A stretch of 64,000 nucleotides of DNA. It comes from Mucilaginibacter pankratovii (GTDB lineage Bacteria > Bacteroidota > Bacteroidia > Sphingobacteriales > Sphingobacteriaceae). Shown here one piece after another: positions 17,363 through 25,467 of this stretch. Where the stretch lies: NCBI RefSeq assembly GCF_014773265.1, contig NZ_JACWMY010000013.1:124001-188000 (forward strand), read 5' to 3'. The first letter of the stretch is position 1. Each line of letters starts with the position of its first letter. A program made the position numbers and the translations under genes. The notes beneath the pieces are model-generated. The model was not told the DNA's origin and did not search any database. It saw only the letters and a list, made by a program, of their open reading frames with translations.

Positions 17363-19834
17363 TTATACCGCCTTCACTTCCTTATTCCTCCGTAATATCG
17401 ACAGGAAGAAACCGATAACCATAATAATGGTACCCGCCCAAAAGAAATTGATATAAGGGAATTTGATGGCACGCATCACGATGTACTTTTTGGCGCTCTC
17501 GGGCTGTTGATAAACGGATATTTCCACCTTCTTTTTATCCGGAATAATTTTGCTGAACTGCAGTTTTAAACCGGCTTCCTCCACTTTAGTTGGGAAATCG
17601 AATACGCCACCATTCTTCTTCAACATGTAAACCGGGGCAGTATGGTAGGTTTTGCCGTGCGTTACAATCTCCAGTTCGGCACCAACAGATACCAATACTT
17701 CGCTTGCGGCGATATTTTGCAGCTTAACGCCATTATTCAGCTGCTTTAACACCATGTAACCTTCGCGGAAACGGATAGTATCGCCTACTGCGACTTCATG
17801 CGGTACGGCGGGGTCGTAATCTTTAGTATCGTCTTTAGGGGTTTCCTCTTCGCCTGCCACACCCTTTTCCTCGCTTGTACTTGCCGAGTTGGTCATGGTG
17901 ATGTGGGTGTACAGATCATGAAACAGGTAGTGCCTGGTATCCGGCGATGAGGCCAGCGAACCTTTGTTCACCTGTACTTTAGGGTAAAGGGTAAAATCTT
18001 CGGCTACCTTGCCTGCGGCATCCACCCGGCGGTAGTTTACCTTATAAAAGTGATCGGGCAGGTTTAGCGAATCACCCAAATAGGTAACCGTATAGTCGCC
18101 CATTTTTTGTGGTTCGTTGCGGTATACCAGGATATTTTCGCGCGGGTTTTCGTCTTTGGCAAACTCGGCAGAATAGCTTTCGCCTGTGTTGTTAATAGAT
18201 ATTACCGTACTGGTACCCGCAGATATCAATGCGCCTACCATCAGTAAACCAAAACCAATATGTGCCACTGCCGAACCGGCCAGCTTGAACTTACCTTTAA
18301 AGGCATCGGCCAAAACTTTACCGTTGGCTATTACCGAATAGATGGAACCGCACATCACCAGCACAAATACAAAATTTAGCTTGTAAAGCCCTGTGGCGTA
18401 AACCACCAGCGCGGTTATCAATATCGAAAACAGCAGGTAAACAGCGGTGGTAATAAAAAATTTGGTTACGTCGGTCTTTTTATACTTCAGGAATTGCGTA
18501 AAGGCAGTCAGTATGGTTATTACAAACACAAACGACGATTGGATAACATTGTAATGGATCATCCTGGCTTTTTCCGCAGGCGGAGCAATGTTTAAACCGA
18601 ACATGGCGTTCCATACCGGTACTGATGTTACTACAATGAGGTGAAAGCAGGATAAACCCAGGAAAACGGCACCTACAAACATCCAAAACTCGCGCGAGTA
18701 GGTTTCTTCGTCCTTTTTGGTGATCGGCAGTTCTTTCCAGCGGCTCACCAACAGCCAAACCGACATTACAAAGAAAATCAAGATCCCGGTAACCAATTGC
18801 CAAAACATACCCAAATCGGTAAAGGAGTGTACCGAAGTATCGCCCAAAATACCGCTACGGTTGAGGAACGAGGAGTACCAAACCAGCACAAAGCTTATCA
18901 GCATTAAAAACGTTGCGGTAAAGTAAGAATGACCTGTGTTTTTATACACAATAAGCACGTGCACAGCCGCAACCATAGTGATCCAGGGGAAGATAGAAGC
19001 ATTCTCTACCGGGTCCCACGCCCAAAAGCCGCCAAAGTTTAATGACTCATAGGCCCAAAACGAGCCCATTACTACGCCTGTGCCCAATATCATACAGGCA
19101 AACAGCGCGTAAGGGATAGAAGGTGCTACCCATTCTTTATAGCGTTTTTGCCAAAGGCCGGCAACCGCGTAAGCAAAAGGCACCACCATAGCCGCAAAAC
19201 CCAAAAACAAGGTTGGCGGGTGGATGATCATCCAATAGTTTTGCAGGGAGGGCACCATGCCTTGCCCGTCTTTAATGAACGACATGTAATCGGCGCTTTT
19301 AAATATCGGGGCTTCCGACATAAAATCCCGCAGTAGCAAAAACGGCGAACTGCCCAAATGCACGCCCAGTATGTTGACACCCAAAACCATGGTGGCCAGC
19401 GTTACCTGCGATAGGGCAACAACGGTCATCACCGGGCGCTCCCAGGTACCGGCCTTCCAGATCAGCACCAGGCCTAATACCGCCTGCCAGAAGATCCAAA
19501 GCAAAAAGCCACCCTCCTGCCCGTTCCAAAAGGCAGAGATGATATAGCGCACCGACAACGTTTTGGAAGTATATGCCCAAACGTAGTGATACTCGAAAAA
19601 GTGGTTATAAATAATGTAAAACAAACAGGTACCGATACCCAATATCGATAACGAGTTGATATAAAAGCCAATACGACCAAGCTTTTGCCAGGTACCGCCG
19701 GGTTTTCCGGCATCATCTGTAGTAGAAAAATAATAGCTGATAAACGATAAAAGCGCCGCCCCGAAAGCGAGAACGAGAAAAAATTGGCCTATCTGCCCTG
19801 GTAAAAGGTGCTCGCCTTTAAAAACTGTATCCAT
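17363..19834 (-). CDS. ccmF: Cytochrome c maturation protein CcmF
   Basis: 823 residues, with about 13-15 membrane helices and a large periplasmic part near the C-terminus (roughly residues 530-780). The haem-handling WWD motif is WGGFWAWDPVENASIFPW at about residues 260-280, and conserved His residues flank it (HPPTLFLGF, and HYNVIQSSFVF). CcmF takes haem from holo-CcmE and attaches it to the CxxCH motif of apocytochromes c. It is longer than the approx. 650-residue proteobacterial form because of the enlarged periplasmic domain. It starts 9 bases after ccmE. Confidence 0.93.
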   Translation of the reverse strand: MDTVFKGEHLLPGQIGQFFLVLAFGAALLSFISYYFSTTDDAGKPGGTWQKLGRIGFYINSLSILGIGTCLFYIIYNHFFEYHYVWAYTSKTLSVRYIISAFWNGQEGGFLLWIFWQAVLGLVLIWKAGTWERPVMTVVALSQVTLATMVLGVNILGVHLGSSPFLLLRDFMSEAPIFKSADYMSFIKDGQGMVPSLQNYWMIIHPPTLFLGFAAMVVPFAYAVAGLWQKRYKEWVAPSIPYALFACMILGTGVVMGSFWAYESLNFGGFWAWDPVENASIFPWITMVAAVHVLIVYKNTGHSYFTATFLMLISFVLVWYSSFLNRSGILGDTSVHSFTDLGMFWQLVTGILIFFVMSVWLLVSRWKELPITKKDEETYSREFWMFVGAVFLGLSCFHLIVVTSVPVWNAMFGLNIAPPAEKARMIHYNVIQSSFVFVITILTAFTQFLKYKKTDVTKFFITTAVYLLFSILITALVVYATGLYKLNFVFVLVMCGSIYSVIANGKVLADAFKGKFKLAGSAVAHIGFGLLMVGALISAGTSTVISINNTGESYSAEFAKDENPRENILVYRNEPQKMGDYTVTYLGDSLNLPDHFYKVNYRRVDAAGKVAEDFTLYPKVQVNKGSLASSPDTRHYLFHDLYTHITMTNSASTSEEKGVAGEEETPKDDTKDYDPAVPHEVAVGDTIRFREGYMVLKQLNNGVKLQNIAASEVLVSVGAELEIVTHGKTYHTAPVYMLKKNGGVFDFPTKVEEAGLKLQFSKIIPDKKKVEISVYQQPESAKKYIVMRAIKFPYINFFWAGTIIMVIGFFLSILRRNKEVKAV

Positions 19835-19843
19835 TAAAATTGG

Positions 19844-20254
19844 TTATATGCTGGCTTGTTTGGCCTTGTATTCTTTCGTTTCTAACTTATCCTGGGTGTA
19901 TTTAGAGGGGCATTTCATCAGGATATTGGAAGCATGGAACTCGTTGCCTACCATCTTACCGGTAAGCACAATCTGCTCAGAGCGTTCAAAATCTTCGGGC
20001 TTGGTGCCGGTGAAAACTACTTTACATTCGTTACCCACGGTATCGCGCATGTAGAACGAGAAATAATTAGCATCTTTTATGGCATCGTAATGCAGTTCTT
20101 TTTGCTTGTTAAGGCGCCCAACAACTTTTAATTCGCTGCTGCTTTTTTTAGCATCGTTAAAATTACCGTAACTACTTGTGCTTGAGTAAACACTAATAAT
20201 AACCGCTATGGCAATAGCTATTACAATGAGGCCAAAAATCGAACTTTTCTTCAT
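19844..20254 (-). CDS. ccmE: Haem chaperone CcmE, CxxxY variant
   Basis: 136 residues from the ATG at 20254. One N-terminal membrane anchor (FGLIVIAIAIAVIISVY) is followed by the OB-fold domain. CcmE binds haem covalently in the periplasm and hands it to CcmF. In the classical protein the ligand is a His in a HxxxY motif; here the same place reads KCPSKY, so Cys115 replaces His and Tyr119 is kept. The CxxxY form is known from the variant System I of archaea and sulfate reducers. The first gene of a ccmE-ccmF operon, with a promoter box at 20282-20289. Confidence 0.9.
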   Translation of the reverse strand: MKKSSIFGLIVIAIAIAVIISVYSSTSSYGNFNDAKKSSSELKVVGRLNKQKELHYDAIKDANYFSFYMRDTVGNECKVVFTGTKPEDFERSEQIVLTGKMVGNEFHASNILMKCPSKYTQDKLETKEYKAKQASI

Positions 20255-20281
20255 GCTTTGATCTATACGTAAACCGGGATA

Positions 20282-20289
20282 CAAAAATA
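20282..20289 (-). promoter_or_regulatory. TAnnTTTG box upstream of ccmE
   Basis: TATTTTTG on the minus strand, exact consensus, 27 bases before the ccmE ATG. A leader of about 20 bases is expected. Confidence 0.5.
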
Positions 20290-20448
20290 CAAAACGCTAA
20301 GCTAATAATGTTTATTACAAGGGATATATGTTATTTAGAATTGTTATTGATAGGTTGTAAGGGTTGTAAGGGTCAATGCGAAATGAGGTTCTTTTTTTAG
20401 ATTCTGAAAATTCTTTAAACTCCTTGAAATTCGAGTTCAGACAAATTG

Positions 20449-20536
20449 TGGGGCGATGCCTTTGGCCCGGGCTGTTTGCTCATACTGCACAAGCCTTAGC
20501 CACAAGGCCGGTATCCGCGCCCATCCCTATCGCATT
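20449..20536 (+). repeat. Dispersed GC-rich structured repeat, copy 3
   Basis: GCGAT (20453-20457) opens and ATCGC (20529-20533) closes an element of about 88 bp; GGCCCGGGCT and CCCTATCGCATTTT are shared with the copy at 28197-28300. The bases just before it (GTTCAGACAA) are also shared. Lies in the 536-base gene-free stretch 20255-20790, which otherwise holds the repeat at 20541-20660 and AT-rich sequence. Confidence 0.75.
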
Positions 20537-20540
20537 TTGA

Positions 20541-20660
20541 ATCATGATTAAAGGATTAAAAGATACACCTGATATAAAGTTAGTTCATGAAAACTTTAAA
20601 TCAGGAAAATCAAGGTTCAGAAAAAAATCCTGAATAATCTTAAAATCCATTAATCCTGTT
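20541..20660. repeat. Octad-word hairpin, AGGATTAA type
   Basis: GATTAAAGGATTAAAAG near 20546 faces CTTAAAATCCATTAATCC near 20639. On the minus strand the right arm reads as consecutive 8-base words (CAGGATTA, ATGGATTT, TAAGATTA, TTCAGGAT). Directly follows the GC-rich repeat. Confidence 0.6.
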
Positions 20661-20790
20661 TACCTTTATCTCATTAAAATCGCTTTATAAATATCCCACC
20701 CATTTGCATTGCCTTTAAAATGGCGACGTATCCCTTGTGCCTCAAACGGCATAACACTCATTTTCTATTTTCATTTTTATAAAGCATATC

Positions 20791-21429
20791 ATGCAATCAA
20801 ACATAAAAGTTGCCGTAATTGGCGGCACCGGTAAGGCCGGTAAATACCTTGTTAAACAATTACTTGCTCAAAATATCCCTGTTAAATTTCTGCACCGCAA
20901 CCCTGAGCGCCTGCAAATTCATCACCCCCTTATCCAACTCGTAAAAGGCGACGCGCGCGATTATGATGCCCTGCTCAACCTGATTGCCGGCTGCAGTGCC
21001 GTCATCAGCACCGTTGGCCAGCCCTCCGGCGAGCTACCCGTTTTTAGCGACGTGAGCACCAAGGTTTTGAAGGCGATGGTAGAATTAGATGTTCCCCGTT
21101 ACATCAGCGCTACAGGACTAAATGTAGATACTCCCTTCGACAATAAAGGCCCCAAAGCAAAATTCGGCACCGAATGGATGTATCAAAACTACCCCAAAAC
21201 CACCGCCGATAAACAGGTGGAATACGAAGTGCTCGCCGCAAGCGGGGCCGATTGGACGCTCGTGCGCCTCCCCATGATCCAGCAAACCGACGATATGCCC
21301 GAAGTGGTAACCAGTCTGCAGGATTGCCCCGGCGATTTCATCAGCGCATCAAGCCTCGGCGCGTGGATGATAATGCAGCTAACAAGCGATGAATTTGTGC
21401 GGCAGGCGCCGTTTATAGCGAATAGGTAA
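20791..21429 (+). CDS. NmrA-like/atypical SDR NAD(P)-binding protein
   Basis: 212 residues with an N-terminal Rossmann fold: IGGTGKAGKYLVKQLL is the GxxGxxG nucleotide-binding loop, followed by FLHRNPERL, VKGDARDYDALLNLIAGCSAVISTVG and VPRYISATGLNV. There is no clear catalytic YxxxK in its normal place, so it is closer to NmrA or NAD(P)H-binding sensors and epimerase-like proteins than to classical reductases. Function may be redox sensing or a small-molecule reduction. It stands alone, with its 3' end facing the response regulator across a repeat. Confidence 0.85.
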   Translation: MQSNIKVAVIGGTGKAGKYLVKQLLAQNIPVKFLHRNPERLQIHHPLIQLVKGDARDYDALLNLIAGCSAVISTVGQPSGELPVFSDVSTKVLKAMVELDVPRYISATGLNVDTPFDNKGPKAKFGTEWMYQNYPKTTADKQVEYEVLAASGADWTLVRLPMIQQTDDMPEVVTSLQDCPGDFISASSLGAWMIMQLTSDEFVRQAPFIANR

Positions 21430-21540
21430 GAGTTGAAAGGTTGGAATGTTGAAAGGTTTTAAAGTTTGAATATTAACAAACTAAAAAGGTTGAAATGCAA
21501 ACAACATTTCAACCTTTCAACTTTAAAACCTTTCAACAAT
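21430..21540. repeat. Octad-word hairpin, GTTGAAAG type
   Basis: Begins one base after the preceding stop. Left arm (21430-21474) is five 8-base words from GTTGAAAG to GTTTGAAT; the right arm (21505-21540) is the complement of the same words. At 21448-21470 and 21516-21537 the arms pair over 22 bases with one bulge. It lies between convergent genes. Confidence 0.75.
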
Positions 21541-21545
21541 TCTCT

Positions 21546-22244
21546 CTACCACACCAGCTTATACCCCACTCCCCGGATGTTGATGATCTGAATGTTAGGG
21601 TCTGCAGCTAAGTGACGGCGGAGCTTGGTGATGAACACATCCAGACTGCGGGCGTTAAAAAAGTTATCGTCGCCCCAAATGGTATCCAGCAGTATTTTGC
21701 GAGGCAATACCTCGTGCTCATTCTTGCAAAGCAGCTTTAAAATATCGCTCTCGCGGGCGGTTATCGGCCAGGTATTGATACCTTGCTGTAAGGTGTTTTT
21801 TACCGGGTTAAAATGCAGGTTGCTTATCTGGTAGAGTTCGTTAGCTGGTTTATCGGGCGTTTTACGGGCAAGCAGGCGATTATGGCTCAGCAGCACCCGC
21901 ATCCGTACAATGAGTTCCTCCACGCTGAAGGGTTTCTTCAGATAATCATTCGCCCCGCTCTCAAAGCCAGCCACCACATCTTTGGGCTGCGATTTTGCCG
22001 TAAGGAAGATGATTGGCGTTGTTTTATCCGCTTCGCGGATCTTCCTGGCCAGTTCAAAGCCATCCATTTTGGGCATCATTACATCCAGCGCTAAAATATC
22101 CGGCTTGCTTTCGCGGTACTTTTGCAGGGCCTGCTCGCCGTTGGCGCAAAGCACCACCTCAAAACCCGACTCCTCCAAACTCTCGCGCACGATATGGGCC
22201 AGCGCAAGCTCGTCCTCGGCTAATAAAACCTTTATTTTATCCAT
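21546..22244 (-). CDS. OmpR-family response regulator, RprY-like
   Basis: 232 residues from the ATG at 22244. Receiver domain about 1-120 with acidic pocket E10-D11, phosphoacceptor D54 (LDVMMPKMDG) and the conserved Lys in LKKPF. C-terminal winged helix of the OmpR/PhoB type (ARESDILKLLCKNEHEVLPRK, and ITKLRRHLAADPNI). It binds DNA when phosphorylated by the kinase encoded just upstream. The two genes overlap by 8 bases (ATGGATAA), so they are translationally coupled. The pair resembles RprX/RprY of Bacteroidota; the target regulon cannot be read from the window. Confidence 0.93.
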   Translation of the reverse strand: MDKIKVLLAEDELALAHIVRESLEESGFEVVLCANGEQALQKYRESKPDILALDVMMPKMDGFELARKIREADKTTPIIFLTAKSQPKDVVAGFESGANDYLKKPFSVEELIVRMRVLLSHNRLLARKTPDKPANELYQISNLHFNPVKNTLQQGINTWPITARESDILKLLCKNEHEVLPRKILLDTIWGDDNFFNARSLDVFITKLRRHLAADPNIQIINIRGVGYKLVW

Positions 22245-23871
22245 TTTTAAGGGGGATAGATACCGTAAACTCACTTCCTTTGTTCATCTTGCTGGTAACA
22301 GATACTTTGCCCCCATGGGCCTCTGCAATGTATTTAACATAATTGAGCCCCAGGCCGGTTCCTTTTACATTGTGTACATTCCCCGCCGGTACACGGTGAA
22401 ATTTATCAAAAATGTGTTTAATATGCTTTGCCGGTATACCCATGCCATTATCCTTTATCGAAAACAAGGCGTATTTATTTTGTTTGGTTAGGTTTATTTT
22501 AATATCCACAGGCTCAGTTGCATACTTGATGGCATTATCTATTAGGTTAAGCATAATGTTGCGTAAATGTACCTTATCCGCTTCTATCTCCGTAATACCA
22601 TCGCGGTTGATGTAACTGATGCTTACCTCCTTGATTGTTTTTTGTTTTTCGGCTTCTATCAGCTCGTTCATCAGTTCGTCAATGGCTATTCGCTCTTTTA
22701 CCAATACCACCTTTTTACGCTCGAAAGCAGCAACGTTAAGCACTTTGGTTACCAGCCCATCAAGCCGACTCAATTCGTTGCGCGATGTTTGCAGGTAGCG
22801 TTGGGTTTTCTCCGGATCGTTTAAGCCGTTAAACTTTTGCAGCCCTTCTATGGCAACGGTGATGGTGGCTATGGGCGTTTTCAGCTCGTGCGTCATATTA
22901 TTGATGAAATCATCCTTTAGCTCGGTCAGCTTTTTTTGCTGAACAATGGTGCGGATAATGTAGAACAGACAAAATATGGTAAACACGATCAAAAAACCTG
23001 ATAAGCCCAGTATGATGATCATTTCACTTAAGATGCCAATTTGCGCACGGTCGAATTTTGCCCTTACGAACAGTGTATTTTTATCGGTATGCTGCAAAAA
23101 TAAAAAGCCATGGTATTTATAAGTAAACTGCCCGGTTTCGCTGTACCGCAACTGATTTATGAGGTGCGGGTCAAAATCGTCTGCCGGGATGGGTTTATCA
23201 GATATATCCAGGTCGAAATCAAAGCGGCGCATCTTAGGGTGCATTTGCTGCAGGGCTTCCTTAAAATAAAAGTGAAGCGTCGTACTGTCGGCCTTGCGGT
23301 AATCAGGCGGCAATGCAAAAATGCCGTTACGAAGGACAATATCATATATTACTTCGCGAAATGGCTTTCGGCTACTTACACCTGCTGATTTCCTTTTTTC
23401 GCTGATATGCAAATAGCTGTCTTCCATCCCAAGCAGAAGTAATACTTGGTCAACAACACTTGGTACATAAAACGACATCTCTGTGAGTGTCTCGGCGTTT
23501 GTTGCAGTGTGGTTTATTTTTGCCCGGTAAAAATCAAAGTCAGATTTAGACACCAACAGAGGCTCGCCCATACTTACATACTTATTTTTGAGCCAGATAT
23601 TAAACCAGATATTAGAGGTATCTTTCTTTATTGTGTCTATCCTGATATTAGTACCCGGGTCCGACAGGCGTTTTACCATCACCACCCTGATAGAATCGAA
23701 ATAGTCTTTTTTGCAGCTATCCAGCGCGCGTTGCATGGCTATGTTGATGTCGCCGTCGAATTTTTCTTTGTTGAGTTTATAGGCCGTAAAACTCCAGTAC
23801 AGCTGCAGCACGATAATACCGGCTAGCAAAAGAGTTGTTAAAAACAATACGATAGAAAGTTTCTTTTTCAT
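22237..23871 (-). CDS. Sensor histidine kinase, RprX-like
   Basis: 544 residues. Membrane helices at about 7-27 and 280-305 bound a large periplasmic sensor domain with no recognised fold. HisKA carries NNMTHELKTPIATI with phospho-acceptor His328; the HATPase has the N box (NLIDNAIKYA), G1 (IKDNGMGIP) and G2 (GTGLGLNYVK). It phosphorylates the regulator encoded in the overlapping downstream gene. There is no HAMP domain visible. Signal unknown. Confidence 0.93.
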   Translation of the reverse strand: MKKKLSIVLFLTTLLLAGIIVLQLYWSFTAYKLNKEKFDGDINIAMQRALDSCKKDYFDSIRVVMVKRLSDPGTNIRIDTIKKDTSNIWFNIWLKNKYVSMGEPLLVSKSDFDFYRAKINHTATNAETLTEMSFYVPSVVDQVLLLLGMEDSYLHISEKRKSAGVSSRKPFREVIYDIVLRNGIFALPPDYRKADSTTLHFYFKEALQQMHPKMRRFDFDLDISDKPIPADDFDPHLINQLRYSETGQFTYKYHGFLFLQHTDKNTLFVRAKFDRAQIGILSEMIIILGLSGFLIVFTIFCLFYIIRTIVQQKKLTELKDDFINNMTHELKTPIATITVAIEGLQKFNGLNDPEKTQRYLQTSRNELSRLDGLVTKVLNVAAFERKKVVLVKERIAIDELMNELIEAEKQKTIKEVSISYINRDGITEIEADKVHLRNIMLNLIDNAIKYATEPVDIKINLTKQNKYALFSIKDNGMGIPAKHIKHIFDKFHRVPAGNVHNVKGTGLGLNYVKYIAEAHGGKVSVTSKMNKGSEFTVSIPLKNG

Positions 23872-23973
23872 GATTTTGGTTGCTTAAGGTAAAAGTAATT
23901 CGCCCGAAAGCAACCGCCTGTATCTGTTAACATTCGTTAACGTTAAATAAGGGTGGGTAAGACACATAAGCCT

Positions 23974-24759
23974 TCATAAGAACAACCTATAATTTTTTGC
24001 CCAATATCTTTCAAAGAAGAAATAACGATAAAAATCATTTCCTCCAATAGCTTGAACCGGGAATTCGGCATATCTAATACCTTTTCCGTTTTTAAACCGA
24101 TAGATGTGTACCCCTTTTTTTTCGTCTGCATCGCAAGCGTACTGTTTAAGACTCCCTATTTTTTTTACTTCAAAATTTTTAATATAAAATAGTTCGCTCG
24201 TTATATTCTGTCCACGATATTTTTCTGACTTGTCGCCTCTATATCGCGATGCATCACTCGGGTCAACCACAAGTACACAAGGATATTTAACGTCATAGGA
24301 ATAGTAATAATTGGTTTTGGGTATGCGTTTTGCGGTATGAAAATCACTAAAATGAATTACCTTTTTATACGTTTTTTTCTCCTTAACATAAAGCCATAAA
24401 TTCTCAGAACCAAGTGCGTCACTTGTGAAGCCAATTCTAAAATCTTTGTAACCATCGCCGTTAAAGTCTCTGGGATCAACAATTGGTGCATTTTCGGCCA
24501 CCTTAAAAATCGTGTCATCCTTTCCCCTCAATAGGTAGGTCTTAAGACTTGTGCTAACAAGTGTAAAATGTAGGCCATCCACAAAAACCTCATTTTTACT
24601 AACTATAGTATCTAAATTGGAATTGAGGCCAAGTTTATGGTTAGACAAATAGGGTTTTGAACTTTCTTTTTCTGGTTTGGTCGGCCGCTCTTTATCTAAT
24701 TGCACACAAGCAACAGGAAAGATAAACAGGAAGCATACAAAAAATAAGCGGCTCAGCAT
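23974..24759 (-). CDS. Lipoprotein with one FG-GAP/calcium-type motif
   Basis: 261 residues. The signal peptide ends PVAC, a lipobox, so the protein should be lipid-anchored. One motif, DPRDFNGDGYKDFRIG, is a DxNxDGxxD loop as found in dockerin, EF-hand and FG-GAP/VCBS repeats and probably binds Ca2+. The rest is a Tyr- and Lys-rich beta protein without a family I recognise. Similar Bacteroidota proteins report on or bind extracellular ligands, but function is open. No operon partner is clear: the next gene downstream is a kinase. Confidence 0.65.
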   Translation of the reverse strand: MLSRLFFVCFLFIFPVACVQLDKERPTKPEKESSKPYLSNHKLGLNSNLDTIVSKNEVFVDGLHFTLVSTSLKTYLLRGKDDTIFKVAENAPIVDPRDFNGDGYKDFRIGFTSDALGSENLWLYVKEKKTYKKVIHFSDFHTAKRIPKTNYYYSYDVKYPCVLVVDPSDASRYRGDKSEKYRGQNITSELFYIKNFEVKKIGSLKQYACDADEKKGVHIYRFKNGKGIRYAEFPVQAIGGNDFYRYFFFERYWAKNYRLFL

Positions 24760-24797
24760 TACGAAGGTGCTTTAATAAATATTTGCAAATATGGGTA

Positions 24798-25286
24798 TTA
24801 GTATTTCACCAATCTTTCACCCCGAATGATATAATATCCAAACAACCCTTCATCAACCGTTATCACGGCGTACGATGCCTGCTTTAACTCCTCATTGCTC
24901 GCGGCTTTAACCGAGTAGTTCTTCTCGTGGAATTTAACAGCTGCGCTCGGCCCGTATTTGCCATAATGCGGGTATCTTGCGTTGATGGTAAGTTTAAACG
25001 CTACTTTCTTCCCATCGGAGAACACATCGTTAAGAAAAAACAAAACGGCGTTGAAAGCAAATGCTGTTACAAAGGCCATCGGCAGAAATTGCTTCGCCCG
25101 CTTCGCGAAGAATACCGCTGCTAACAAACCCGCGATGCATCCGGCAATCACGGGGATATGCCATTCAACTAAAGTGCGGTCATACTCCATCAATGGGTAA
25201 AAGAACGTATAATAACCCAAAACCAAGATCGCGGGAACTTTTATAAGGCACGACCAGCAACCAAACTTGCTGTTTATCGTCCACAT
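24798..25286 (-). CDS. Membrane protein of unknown function
   Basis: 162 residues from the ATG at 25286, which has a Shine-Dalgarno-like AAGGAG 3 bases upstream, unusual in this window. A longer frame begins with TTG at 25331. Three hydrophobic helices (about residues 12-30, 42-60 and 66-84) are followed by a soluble, Tyr- and Lys-rich C-terminal domain of about 75 residues. Not recognised. It is 38 bases upstream of the FG-GAP lipoprotein gene on the same strand and could be co-transcribed with it. Confidence 0.65.
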   Translation of the reverse strand: MWTINSKFGCWSCLIKVPAILVLGYYTFFYPLMEYDRTLVEWHIPVIAGCIAGLLAAVFFAKRAKQFLPMAFVTAFAFNAVLFFLNDVFSDGKKVAFKLTINARYPHYGKYGPSAAVKFHEKNYSVKAASNEELKQASYAVITVDEGLFGYYIIRGERLVKY

Positions 25287-25389
25287 AAACTCCTTTCTAA
25301 AGGCTGTCGGTTTGGTTAGTTGCTGGTTCAACGGCGGGATATTTTCATCTGATCAATGTATCGATATTTTTCAAATTCAGAGCGCAAAA

Positions 25390-25415
25390 AAAGAGCGCCA
25401 TTCCGGGCGCTCTTT
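25390..25415 (-). terminator. Intrinsic terminator after glutamate dehydrogenase
   Basis: AAAGAGCGCC (25390-25399) pairs with GGCGCTCTTT (25406-25415). On the minus strand it lies 52 bases beyond the dehydrogenase stop, and a T-rich run follows. Confidence 0.8.
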
Positions 25416-25427
25416 CTTTATATCGAA

Positions 25428-25456
25428 TTTGAAGACTAATCTCTAATCTCCAGCCT
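25428..25456. repeat. Octad-word direct repeat without facing arm
   Basis: GACTAATC, TCTAATCT, CCAGCCTC words of 7-8 bases lie between the dehydrogenase stop and its terminator. No complementary arm is seen nearby. Confidence 0.45.
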
Positions 25457-25467
25457 CTAAACGCTGA

